Shown one piece after another: positions 28,111 to 36,827 of a stretch of 64,000 nucleotides of DNA (its first letter is position 1; every line of letters begins with the position of its first letter). The stretch comes from UTCFX2 sp963827155 (GTDB lineage: Bacteria > Chloroflexota > Anaerolineae > Anaerolineales > UBA4823), in NCBI GenBank assembly GCA_963827155.1, contig CAWGZV010000002.1:3224001-3288000 (forward strand). The letters are read 5' to 3'. The translations under genes and the position numbers were made by a program. The notes beneath the pieces are model-generated. The model saw nothing but the letters and a program-made list of their open reading frames with translations, ran no database searches and was not told where the DNA came from.

Positions 28111-28263
28111 ACCGAAAATAGGTTTTTGCAATGGAGTGTCTGTTTTTCTTGCTCGCCCGCCGGCTCTACTCCGGCGTTCACTTACTTAGATGAATATGTT
28201 TGAGAAAAGTTACAAAACACCTCTGAAGGTTATGAAATATCCTCTCTTGAAGTAATTAAGTTT

Positions 28264-28308
28264 ACTGGCGAGGTGCGCTCGAAACATCTTCGAACACACC
28301 TCGCCAGT
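28264..28308. terminator. Long inverted repeat downstream of the CODH operon
   Basis: ACTGGCGAGGTG and CACCTCGCCAGT form a perfect 12-base stem, with an inner TCGAA/TTCGA pair. It begins about 35 bases past the stop of the FAD oxidoreductase gene on the minus strand, where AAACTTAATTACTT follows. It is a likely transcription end or 3'-protecting structure, though the T run is poor. Confidence 0.55.
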
Positions 28309-28342
28309 GGCTTGATCCCGCAGCGATCGACAAAAATCGGTT

Positions 28343-29569
28343 TCAGCCTGCCGAAGCCCCCCATATCACAGCCCCCTGCCCAAATCCTGGCTCTAGCAGC
28401 CTGTCCTTCAGCCGCCGTAGATCGTCGCCGCGCTTCAAAATGGTGTGCAACGTTCCAGCCGCGCGGATATCTCCGACCAGCTGGAAGCCCACCAAACGGT
28501 TATCCTGCAGGTAGAGCGTTCGCCAACCGTCATCCACCCGGCCGCGCAAAGCCTCATCACCCTTCTTCAATCCGACTGCCAGGATTGGCAGCCCCAAATG
28601 CTTCAGGCTGTTCATCCTCTCCGCCCCCTCGTAGCGTTCATCAAAACCCAGCAGGTTCAGCCCAACAATTTTGCCCTGCGCCACCGCGTTCGGCATATTG
28701 GCGTGCACAAAGGTCTCCCCGCTAAGCCTATCAACCAATTCGACTACATCACCGGCTGCATAGACCTTGGGGGCGCTGGTGCGCAAACCGTCATCCACAG
28801 TGATCCCCCAGTGGTGTTCAATTCCGCTGTTCGCCAGGAAGTCCAAGTTGGGGCGCACACCGGTCGCTGCGACGTAGATATCCGCTCTCAGGCGCTTTCC
28901 TAAATCCAGCTCCACGCCGTCCGCTTTTCCGTCTCCAACGAATGCCTGTGCCTTGGTGTTCAGCCGCACCTGCACCCCGCGTTGGACCATGATCGCCAGG
29001 GCGATCTCCGCCGTATGGGCGTCAAGCATCGCCGGCATCACCTGGTCGAGCATCTCCACCTGCGTCACCTGCACCCCCAATTCGCTCAGCAGCAAGGCGA
29101 TCTCCATCCCGATGAAGCCTGCCCCCACGATCAATGCCGTGTGGGCCTTGCCGCTCTTCACCCTTTCGACCAGCGCCGTAGCCGCGCTCAGCGATTTGAA
29201 ATTATCCACGCCGGGCAGGTCTACTCCCTCCAGCGGGGCGTGCAGCCGCCCCCCGCTGGCGATCACAAGCCGGTCGTAATCCAATGAGCCCCCGTCAGCC
29301 AGCTTCAGCCGGCGGTTTTGGACATCGATATCCGTCACACACATGCCCGGTTTGTAATCGACCTGCATTCTCTCAGGCCAGTCAGCCCCACGCCACAGGT
29401 GCGCCGACGAGCCCGTCAGGAAATGGTCGACCATCGCCGGCGGAGCATAGGGAGGGTACGGCTCGGCGCTCAACATCACGATCGGGCTGAGGTGGTCTTG
29501 GGTGCGTAGGGTCTCGACGACCGTCACGCCAGCCGGTCCGGCGCCGATAATCACGATTTTCTCAGCCAC
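28343..29569 (-). CDS. FAD/NAD(P)-dependent pyridine nucleotide-disulfide-type oxidoreductase (CODH partner)
   Basis: The 408-residue protein has an N-terminal FAD dinucleotide fold (VIIGAGPAGVTVVETL), a central NAD(P) fold (TALIVGAGFIGMEIALLLSE), and the second FAD block VYAAGDVVEL. There is no redox-active CxxxxC pair, so it belongs to the NADH oxidase or ferredoxin/rubredoxin:NAD reductase side of the family. As the third gene of the cooF-cooS run (50 bases after cooS) it matches the known CooS-CooF-FNOR arrangement in anaerobes. There, electrons from CO are thought to pass through CooF to this flavoprotein to make NAD(P)H. Substrate specificity (NAD or NADP) cannot be decided by eye. Confidence 0.88.
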   Translation of the reverse strand: MAEKIVIIGAGPAGVTVVETLRTQDHLSPIVMLSAEPYPPYAPPAMVDHFLTGSSAHLWRGADWPERMQVDYKPGMCVTDIDVQNRRLKLADGGSLDYDRLVIASGGRLHAPLEGVDLPGVDNFKSLSAATALVERVKSGKAHTALIVGAGFIGMEIALLLSELGVQVTQVEMLDQVMPAMLDAHTAEIALAIMVQRGVQVRLNTKAQAFVGDGKADGVELDLGKRLRADIYVAATGVRPNLDFLANSGIEHHWGITVDDGLRTSAPKVYAAGDVVELVDRLSGETFVHANMPNAVAQGKIVGLNLLGFDERYEGAERMNSLKHLGLPILAVGLKKGDEALRGRVDDGWRTLYLQDNRLVGFQLVGDIRAAGTLHTILKRGDDLRRLKDRLLEPGFGQGAVIWGASAG

Positions 29570-29619
29570 AGGTTCCTCCTTTCGGACCTCTGGATAAATC
29601 CACTTACGGTCCGGGTGGC

Positions 29620-31560
29620 TTAAGCCAGCACAAGCTCAGATTCCGGCAGCGCGATGCTGTCCGGATTGATCGCCGCGATTCCCAACCCTGCCCTCTTGCG
29701 CTCGATATGCCTGCGGATGAGCACCGCAGCCCGGTTCGGGTCCGGCTCGACTGCGAAGGTCGCCCCAAACACACCTTCCAGACCATCGGTCAGCAGCTTG
29801 ACCACATTCGGGCTGCCAAAGATCGGCGGCGCTACCCCCAATACGGTGAAGATGCCAGAGGCAACCACATAGGTACCGATGGCTACCGCTTTCTCGGAGT
29901 ACCATTCGGGCGCTGCGCCAGCCAACGGCAGCGCGCTGATATCCACCCCCAGGGTGTTTGCCAGCACTGCTGCCAGCACCAGAATGCGGGTGTTGTCCAC
30001 ACAGCTCCCGAGGTGCAGCACCGGCGGGATCCCAAGCGCCTTGCACACAGCGCCTAACCCAGGCCCAGCCAGATCGGCCGCTTCCGGCACCATCAACCCG
30101 GCTTTTCCATCGGCGACCGTCGCGCAGCCAGTGACCACCACCAGAATGTCGTTCTCGATCAGCCGTTTGGTGAGCTCGGTGTGCCCCAGGTCCTGCTTAA
30201 ATTTCGGGTTGTTGCAGCCCACCACCCCCACCGCCCCACGGATGCTTCCGTTCACGATTGCATCGATCAGGGGTTGGGGGGTTCCGCCTAACGCCGCGAC
30301 GATCAATTCAATCGAAAAGCCTGTCATCAGAGGGACCGGCTCCACCGGGATGTGCACCCGCTCAGGCGCCCGGTTGGCAAAGTTCTCCACCGCCTTACGC
30401 ACAATCTGCTTGCCGATTTCCAATCCGCGCTCGGGGTCAAAGCTGATGTGTTCTGCCCCTGGGAATTTTGCCTTATCGAAAGTGCTGATCACTTTGGTGT
30501 GGTAGCATTTCGCCACCTCGGTCAGCGCTGGCATGATGCATTGGTAGTCCACCACCATCAGCTCCACCGCACCGGTCACGATGCACAGCTCCTGCATCAG
30601 ATGGTTGCCTGCCATCGGGATGCCCTTGCGCATCAGCACTTCGTTGCCCGTGCAGCACAACCCTGCCAGGTTGATCCCCTTCGCCCCTTTCAGCTTCGCC
30701 AGCGAAAGCAGCTCAGGGTCTTGCGAAGCCGCCACGATCACCTCGCTCAGCATCGGATTGTGCCCGTGCAGGATGATGTTGACCTGATCGGCTTTGATCA
30801 CGCCCAGGTTGACCTTCGACATCTTTGGGGTCGGCGTTCCGAAAAGTGTGTCTGAGAGCTCGGTCGCCAGCATCGAGCCCCCCCAGCCGTCGCTCAGGCT
30901 GGTGCGTACCGCGTGCAGCAGGATGTTGACCCAATCGTTATCCACCCCCATGTGCGTGCGGTGCAAGGTCTCGACATTCTCGCGGTCGATCCCGCGCGGG
31001 TAAACCCCGGTCTTCTCCCAGATTTCCTGGCGGACCACCGGAGCCCGCTTTGCCATCGGCAGCTTCTCCCGCCGCATGCCGTAATCTTCCATCATCTCCC
31101 ATGCCAGCGCAGCCGCCGCTTCCTGGTCGCTCATCCCTTCCACCGCCAGCCCATATTCAGCCGCCAGCCGGCGCAGCTTTCCTGGGTCGCTGATCTGGTA
31201 AGCGTCGGTCTTGCCTTCGCCCACCCGATAAAGCGTCTCCAGAATATCGCGGCCGTGATCGGAGTGCGACGAGGCGCCGGCGGCGATGCTTCGCGCCAGG
31301 TTGCGCGCCACAATGATGTCAGCATCCGCCCCGCACACACCTTTCTGCGGTCCTTCGCCAAATGGGTCAACCCGGCACGGACCCATTGCGCAGATCCGGC
31401 AGCTCGTCCCGAGGCTGCAGTATCCGCACTGCGGCTGCTGTTTTGCCAGCCTGTCCCAAACAGTCTCGATCCCCTCCCACTGGGCGATTTCGAGCATCGC
31501 CAGGGCATCGCTGTTGATTGTCTTTTTATGATTCCCATTCTTGCTGATGTTTGCTGACAT
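29620..31560 (-). CDS. cooS: Anaerobic Ni-Fe carbon monoxide dehydrogenase catalytic subunit
   Basis: This intact 646-residue enzyme oxidises CO with water to CO2. The B- and D-cluster cysteines are in CGYCSLGTSCRICAMGPC, beginning at about residue 45. The C-cluster ligands are all visible: His in NIILHGHNPMLSEV, Cys in LAGLCCTGNE, Cys in VVDYQCIMPALTE, Cys in VGVVGCNNPK, Cys in VVVTGCATVADGKAG and Cys in HLGSCVDNTRIL. The Lys needed for catalysis is in WYSEKAVAIGTYVVASG. It is a stand-alone CooS with no acetyl-CoA synthase gene nearby. The start lies three bases after the cooF stop. Together with CooF and the FAD oxidoreductase it suggests CO oxidation coupled to NAD(P) reduction rather than to carbon fixation. 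Nickel insertion genes (cooC) are not in the window. Confidence 0.95.
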   Translation of the reverse strand: MSANISKNGNHKKTINSDALAMLEIAQWEGIETVWDRLAKQQPQCGYCSLGTSCRICAMGPCRVDPFGEGPQKGVCGADADIIVARNLARSIAAGASSHSDHGRDILETLYRVGEGKTDAYQISDPGKLRRLAAEYGLAVEGMSDQEAAAALAWEMMEDYGMRREKLPMAKRAPVVRQEIWEKTGVYPRGIDRENVETLHRTHMGVDNDWVNILLHAVRTSLSDGWGGSMLATELSDTLFGTPTPKMSKVNLGVIKADQVNIILHGHNPMLSEVIVAASQDPELLSLAKLKGAKGINLAGLCCTGNEVLMRKGIPMAGNHLMQELCIVTGAVELMVVDYQCIMPALTEVAKCYHTKVISTFDKAKFPGAEHISFDPERGLEIGKQIVRKAVENFANRAPERVHIPVEPVPLMTGFSIELIVAALGGTPQPLIDAIVNGSIRGAVGVVGCNNPKFKQDLGHTELTKRLIENDILVVVTGCATVADGKAGLMVPEAADLAGPGLGAVCKALGIPPVLHLGSCVDNTRILVLAAVLANTLGVDISALPLAGAAPEWYSEKAVAIGTYVVASGIFTVLGVAPPIFGSPNVVKLLTDGLEGVFGATFAVEPDPNRAAVLIRRHIERKRAGLGIAAINPDSIALPESELVLA

Positions 31561-31563
31561 CGT

Positions 31564-32217
31564 TCAGGCTCCTTTCTTTTCGATTTTTACGCCGTCCGCG
31601 TTCAGTATGCCTACCGCCGCGCCCCACCCGCGCCAGATCTCGATCGAGAGCGGCAGCGGCGCGGTTTCCCTGGGCGGCTGGGCGGGACCGACAGCCTGCA
31701 GCGTCCGTTCAGAATAGCGCATCCTGGCAGCTTTAACCATCTCGTTCAATTCACCAAATTCCAGCGCCCCCACTTTGCAGGCTTCGACACACGCCGGGAT
31801 CAGCCCCTGTCGCTGGCGTTCGATGCATTGGTCGCACTTGATCGCCACCTGCGCTTTCTCGGGTGCCGCCGCGCTGGCGTGGTAGGTGATCACATCGAAT
31901 GGGCAGACCAGGGCGCACATCGCACAGGCGATGCATTTCCGGGCTTCGATCAGCACCGTGTCCGGCAAGTCTGCCGGGCGGTGGATCGCGCCGGTCGGGC
32001 AGACGAGCTGGCAGGGAGCTGGGTCGCAGTGGCGGCACTTGTTCGGGAACGAGGTGTTCATCGTCAACCCGGCTTCGGTGTGGATGCGCGCCTTGGGCAA
32101 CGGTGTCTCGAACACCGCCCAGAACAGGTTCTTGGAGCGCGAATGCTCGACCGCGCAAGCCAATTCGCACTGCTTGCAGCCGATGCACCGCTCTGGATGG
32201 ATGAATACGGTCTTCAT
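31564..32217 (-). CDS. cooF: CooF-like ferredoxin with four 4Fe-4S clusters
   Basis: The 217-residue protein begins MKTVFIHPERCIGCKQCELA and has four cysteine groups: CIGCKQCELAC, CRHCDPAPCQLVCP, CIACAMCALVCP and CDQCIERQRQGLIPACVEAC. This is the electron-transfer subunit of the DMSO-reductase beta/CooF type. It should accept electrons from CooS at the cytoplasmic side and pass them on, here probably to the flavoprotein at the end of the operon. A C-terminal tail of about 50 residues beyond the clusters is Pro-rich. It is the first gene of the operon. Upstream lies a 280-base gap with a pair of direct repeats. Confidence 0.92.
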   Translation of the reverse strand: MKTVFIHPERCIGCKQCELACAVEHSRSKNLFWAVFETPLPKARIHTEAGLTMNTSFPNKCRHCDPAPCQLVCPTGAIHRPADLPDTVLIEARKCIACAMCALVCPFDVITYHASAAAPEKAQVAIKCDQCIERQRQGLIPACVEACKVGALEFGELNEMVKAARMRYSERTLQAVGPAQPPRETAPLPLSIEIWRGWGAAVGILNADGVKIEKKGA

Positions 32218-32416
32218 GCAGCATGCCTCCTTTCATGGCAGAACAAGCTCGATTGGAGAAGCTCTCGACGAGGGTCATATGCCGAACCGACCACCTCCTT
32301 CCAATTCAGCCATTGCATGGGCTCCGATGAAGCGCGTCGCGATGTTCAACCCGGGAAACGCAAACCTCCCCCTCCCTTCTATTCTCGCGAAATCACCCTT
32401 TTCTGGATAGTTGTAT

Positions 32417-32446
32417 TTGTCACACCGTTGATGGGATTATTGTCAC
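32417..32446. promoter_or_regulatory. Direct repeat TTGTCAC upstream of cooF, candidate operator
   Basis: TTGTCACACCGT and TTGTCACCCGT occur 23 bases apart, about 200 bases upstream of cooF. The spacing is close to two helical turns, as for a dimer-of-sites regulator. It might be a CO- or redox-responsive site for cooF, or belong to the lipoprotein gene region. No matching regulator gene (CooA, RcoM) is in the window. Confidence 0.3.
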
Positions 32447-32501
32447 CCGTGAATTTTCAAAATAAGATCTGGCCAGTTTGAGTCAGTTCATTCCTATGGA
32501 T

Positions 32502-32968
32502 TTACCAATCCCCTACGATCCAATAGGGTCCATCGCATTGGGACGGCACCTGCGCTTGTACGTAAGGGTCGATCTGGGAAAATGAGCCAATTCCCCCACC
32601 ACCAATATGAACGCGATCTCCAAGGTGCGCTTTAATTTCCCCATCCTGATTTAGAATTTCGACATTGCCATTTTCGGCTGCCATGGTGAAATCGGGAGGA
32701 AAGATAAGCAAAAAACTTCCATTATCGTCACGAGCCACGCGAATACATTTGTCTTCCAATACCAACATGCCATATACCTCTCCTTCCATAACAGCTCTTT
32801 CACCCTCTTTCTTTTCCATGCGGGGGAAAAAATTCCGGATTCTGGATCCGGTTCGGCAACCGGCGTGGTATCAACGACGATTGGCGAAGGGGAAACATAC
32901 GCCGAGGTGCAGGCTGTCATTAAGAGCCATAAGGTAAGGAAGACAAACCAAACAGTTTTTCTAATCAC
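32502..32968 (-). CDS. Small secreted lipoprotein, frameshifted
   Basis: From GTG at 32968 the chain begins MIRKTVWFVFLTLWLLMTAC, a signal with the lipobox LMTAC. A short Pro-rich stalk follows. In the next frame (slip at about 32825 in the A/G runs GGGGGAAAAAA) come GEVYGMLVLEDKCIRVARDD, LLIFPPDFTM and LGDRVHIGGG. This is a small beta domain often seen in lipoproteins of this style, with unknown function; I do not recognise a named family. It lies between the cooF promoter region and the clpB terminator and appears to be a single gene. Confidence 0.6.
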
Positions 32969-33055
32969 GGGTATTTCGCCCTGATAAGACTTTGGAATTT
33001 CTCCTCGGAGGAAACCAGTTCTAGTGTTTATAACCCTAATCAGAGAATAAGAAAA

Positions 33056-33081
33056 GGGGCTGCCCATCGATGGGCAGCCCC
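33056..33081. terminator. Perfect palindromic bidirectional terminator
   Basis: GGGGCTGCCCATC and GATGGGCAGCCCC are perfectly complementary over 26 bases, with AAAA before and TTTTT after. On the minus strand it ends the clpB transcript nine bases past its stop; on the plus strand it would also work. Confidence 0.9.
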
Positions 33082-33089
33082 TTTTTGGG

Positions 33090-35691
33090 TTATTCTTCTA
33101 CAACTTCACCTATCTTTATCGGTTTGAAGCTCAGACCCTGCTCCCCTCGCTCCACCTGGATCAGGTCGCCCTCCTGGAACTCGCCCGCCAGCACCTTCAT
33201 CGCCAGTGGGTCTTGCAGCTCGCGCTGGATCGCCCGCTTGAGCGGCCGCGCCCCGAAATCGGGATCGTAGCCAACTTCCGCCAGGTACTCCCGCGCCGAT
33301 TCGTTCACCTCCAGCGTATAGCCGCGCTCGCCAAGCAGTTTTGAAACTCGGGCGAGCTGGATGTCTACAATCTGGGCGATATCCATCCGGCTCAGCGGAT
33401 GGAAGACCACAATCTCATCGATCCGATTCAGGAATTCCGGGCGGAAGTGCGCCTGCAGGATCCTCGTCACCTCGTCACGAGAAACCGCTTCACCCTTGCC
33501 GTATGCCTGCATCCACAGCTCGTTGCCCAGGTTGGAGGTCATGATCACCACCGTGTTGCGGAAATCCACCGTCCGGCCCTGCCCGTCGGTCAGCCGCCCG
33601 TCGTCGAGCAATTGCAGCAGCACGTTGAACACCTCATGGTGCGCCTTCTCGATCTCGTCGAACAAAACAACGCTGTACTGCCTTCGCCTTACCGCTTCGG
33701 TGAGCTGCCCGCCCTCTTCGTAGCCTACATATCCTGGCGGCGCACCGACCAGCCGTGAGACGGTGTGCTTCTCCTGATACTCGCTCATGTCGATCCGCAC
33801 CATCGCCCGCTCGTCATCGAAAAGGAACTCCGCCAGGGCCCGCGCCAGCTCGGTCTTGCCCACCCCGGTCGGCCCCAGGAATATGAACGACCCAATCGGT
33901 TTATCCGGGTCCTGCAGACCGGCTCTCGAGCGCCGAACCGCGTTCGAGACCGCCTGCAGTGCCTCCTCCTGCCCGACCACCCGCTGCCGCAGGCGCGATT
34001 CCATCTGCACCAGCTTCTCGGTTTCGCCTTCCAGCAGGCGGCTCACCGGTATGCCCGTCCAGCGCCCCACCACGCTGGCGATCTCCTCCGAATCCACCTC
34101 TTCTTTCAGCAGCCCACCCTCCGCCTGGATCGACTTCAGGTGCGATTCGTCAGCTGCCATTTTCTTCTCCAGCTCGTTCAATGTACCGTAGCGCAGTTTA
34201 GCTGCAAATTCATAGTTGTTCTGCCGCTCGGCGCGCTCCATCTCCAGCCGCGCCTGCTCGATCTTCTCTTTTGTCTCGCGCAACGAGGAGATCGCCTCTT
34301 TCTCGGTCTGCCAGCGAGCGTGCAGTTGAGCGGAGCGCTCTTTGAAATCCGCCAGCTCTTTTTCGATCCGCTCCAGGCGCTCGCGTGACGCCTTGTCGTG
34401 CTCCTTCTTCAACGCCTCACGCTCGATCTCGAGCTGCATGATCTGACGGTCGGTTTCGTCCAGCGCCTGCGGTTTGGAGTCGATCTCCGTCCGCAGCCGC
34501 GCCGCGGCTTCGTCGATCAGGTCAATCGCCTTGTCCGGCAGGTGCCGGTCGGCGATGTAGCGGCTGGAAAGCGTCGCCGCCGCAATCACTGCCGGGTCGG
34601 TGATCCGCACCCCATGGTGGACCTCGTAGCGCTCCTTCAGCCCCCGCAGAATTGAGATAGTCTCTTCCACGCTAGGCTCATCCACCAGTATTGGCTGGAA
34701 TCGCCGCTCAAGCGCCGGGTCTTTCTCCACATGCTTGCGGTATTCGTCCAGCGTCGTTGCCCCGATCATATGCAGCTCGCCGCGCGCCAGCATCGGTTTG
34801 AGCATATTCCCGGCATCCATGGCTCCCTCTGCCGCCCCTGCTCCCACCACGGTGTGCATCTCGTCGACGAACAGGATGATCTCTCCCGCTGCATCCGTGA
34901 TCTCTTTCAGCACTGCTTTCAGCCGCTCCTCGAACTCGCCGCGATACTTGGCACCCGCAACCAGCGCCCCCATATCGAGCTGCACCAGGCGCTTATGCTT
35001 CAGCCCTTCCGGCACATCCCCATTGACAATCCGCTGGGCCAAGACCTTCAACTATCGCGGTCTTCCCCACCCCAGGGTCCCCGATCAGCGCCGGGTTGTT
35101 CTTGGTGCGCCTTGAAAGAATCTGCACTGTTCTGCGGATTTCCTCGTCCCGCCCAATCACCGGGTCCATCTTGCCCTGACGCGCCAGCGCAGTCAGGTCG
35201 CGGCCGTACTTCTCCAACGCCTGGTAGGTATCTTCCGGCGTCGCGGAGCTCACCCGCTGGGCCCCGCGCACACTCACCAGCGCCTTCAATATGGCTTCTT
35301 TCGTAAGCCCATACTGGCTCAGGCGCTTGGCTTCTGTGCTGTCCGTCAGCGCAAGCAGAATGTGTTCCGTGGAGACATATTCATCTTGCATCCCCTTAGC
35401 AACCCGCGCCGCCCCATCCAGCACTTCGGAGGCCGGTCGTGAAAGCCCCACCTGTGTCGCCGTTCCATACACTTTTGGGCGCTTCTCAAGCTCCTGCCGC
35501 AGCTCTTCTCTCAGTGCCGCCGCGCTGCCCGCCACTTTAGTGACCAGCGCCGGTACAACTCCATCCTCCTGGTTCAGCAGCGCCAACAGGATGTGCGCCG
35601 GCTCGATGGCCTGATGATTAAGCCCTTCCGTGATCTGCTGAGAGCTCAATATTGCTTCTTGGCTTTTTTGGGTAAATTTTTCCAGGTTCAT
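33090..35691 (-). CDS. clpB: ClpB-type AAA+ disaggregase, frameshifted
   Basis: The chain has the ClpB layout. The N-terminal double repeat is MNLEKFTQKSQEAILSSQQI and onward. The first AAA module has its Walker A in GDPGVGKTAIVEGL and Walker B in ILFVDEMHTVVGAG. A coiled-coil middle domain (about residues 400-530) follows, then the second AAA module with FLGPTGVGKTELARALAE and VVLFDEIEKAH. It works with DnaK/DnaJ to rescue aggregated proteins. The frame breaks at about 35045. One G too many turns EGLAQRIVNGDVPEGL into EGLGPADCQWG, and deleting it restores the protein. Length (about 867 residues) is normal. Heat-shock control is likely, and a palindrome lies in the upstream region. Confidence 0.95.
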
Positions 35692-36026
35692 GTCATCCTC
35701 TCCATACCCGATAATTCCATTTGCAGATCAAGATGCGTTCTCTTAGGTATTGACCTGATTAACTGGCATGCAAACCTGTCTGCTGGTATTCGGTTAAATT
35801 ATAGAATTGGATTATTGGAAAAACGTATGCAATGCATATGAAACAGGTATGCAATCAGCTGGATGGAAAAAAAGCAGGATCTGGGCTCGGTACAATCGAT
35901 CTTGCATAATCTTTCTCCCCGAACAATTACACACCTACTCACACATGTGTCGTTGTGATCATGTTTGTTTGCATGTACCCTATTCATTCAAATACCTGTC
36001 TGTATGCCCGCGGTATACTTGCTCGC
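35692..36026. promoter_or_regulatory. Divergent clpB/lipB promoter region with TATGCA palindrome
   Basis: The 335-base gap holds the palindrome TATGCAATGCATA (35826-35838) and two related sites, GGCATGCAAAC (about 35766) and GGTATGCAATC (about 35847). On the minus strand a TATAAT lies at 35798-35803, so the palindrome would sit at about -35 of a clpB promoter. This suggests a repressor site, but there is no CIRCE or HAIR element. No gene is supported in this stretch. Confidence 0.35.
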
Positions 36027-36821
36027 ATGCCCTCCCAATGCCTGGTTTACCGCCTGGGTTTGATCCCTTACCGAACAGCCTGGCGCCTTCAGGAAACACT
36101 TGCATCCCAAATCGGGGTTGCTGGACACCCGCCCACTTTCCTTTTACTCCAGCACCCGCATGTCTTCACCTTTGGTCGACGAGGGCAAATCGCCAATCTG
36201 CTCTGGGATGAGGTCGAACTTACCAGGCGCCAGGTGGAGGTAATCTGGGTCGACCGCGGCGGCGATGTGACTTACCATGGTCCTGGTCAGCTGGTTGGCT
36301 ACCCGCTCATCCCTCTCGCTCCAGGTGGTTTTTTCGCCGAGTCCTCTACCGCAGAAAGCTATTTATCGGGAACTGAGGCTGCAGAAATTACGTCATCAGT
36401 GAGCCGCCTGCCAAAAGCCGATACCATTGGCTATTTGCGGAGACTGGAAGAAGTCATCATCCTGACCCTTGCCCGCTTCAACGTTTTTAGCTTCAGGCTG
36501 GCTGGAAAAACCGGGGTATTTGTGAATCTACCCGGATCGGAGGTTAACCCGCCCGCTAAGATCGCCTCAATCGGCGTCAAAGTAGATGCTCGCGGTGTAA
36601 CGCGTCACGGCTTCGCCCTCAACCTCGATCCAGACATGGCTTATTGGGACGGGATCATTGCGTGCGGGCTTGCCGAACATCCCGCTGCCAGTCTGGCGCA
36701 GTTGTTGCACCCTTTCCCATCGCAGCGCCAGGTCGAGACCGCGCTGGTCGAAGTATTTGGTGAGGTATTTGAATTTGATATGCAGAATGAGGAATCGGCG
36801 AATTTATTGTTGGAGAGCTGA
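36027..36821 (+). CDS. lipB: Octanoyltransferase (lipoate-protein ligase B) with an unusual insertion
   Basis: LipB moves octanoyl groups from acyl carrier protein to lipoyl domains. The conserved blocks are DRGGDVTYHGPGQLVGYPLI, the catalytic Lys in PAKIASIGVKV, TRHGFALNLDPDM and the catalytic Cys in IIACGLAEH, all present. The start was placed at 36027 (MPSQCLVYRLGLIPYRTAW), where homology begins. Between GYPLIPL and DTIGYLRRLEEV there is an extra stretch of about 28 Ser/Thr/Glu-rich residues that typical LipB proteins lack. The gene is otherwise intact, with a stop followed within ten bases by the M28 peptidase start, so the two may share a transcript. No lipA is in the window. Confidence 0.9.
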   Translation: MPSQCLVYRLGLIPYRTAWRLQETLASQIGVAGHPPTFLLLQHPHVFTFGRRGQIANLLWDEVELTRRQVEVIWVDRGGDVTYHGPGQLVGYPLIPLAPGGFFAESSTAESYLSGTEAAEITSSVSRLPKADTIGYLRRLEEVIILTLARFNVFSFRLAGKTGVFVNLPGSEVNPPAKIASIGVKVDARGVTRHGFALNLDPDMAYWDGIIACGLAEHPAASLAQLLHPFPSQRQVETALVEVFGEVFEFDMQNEESANLLLES

Positions 36822-36827
36822 AAAAAA

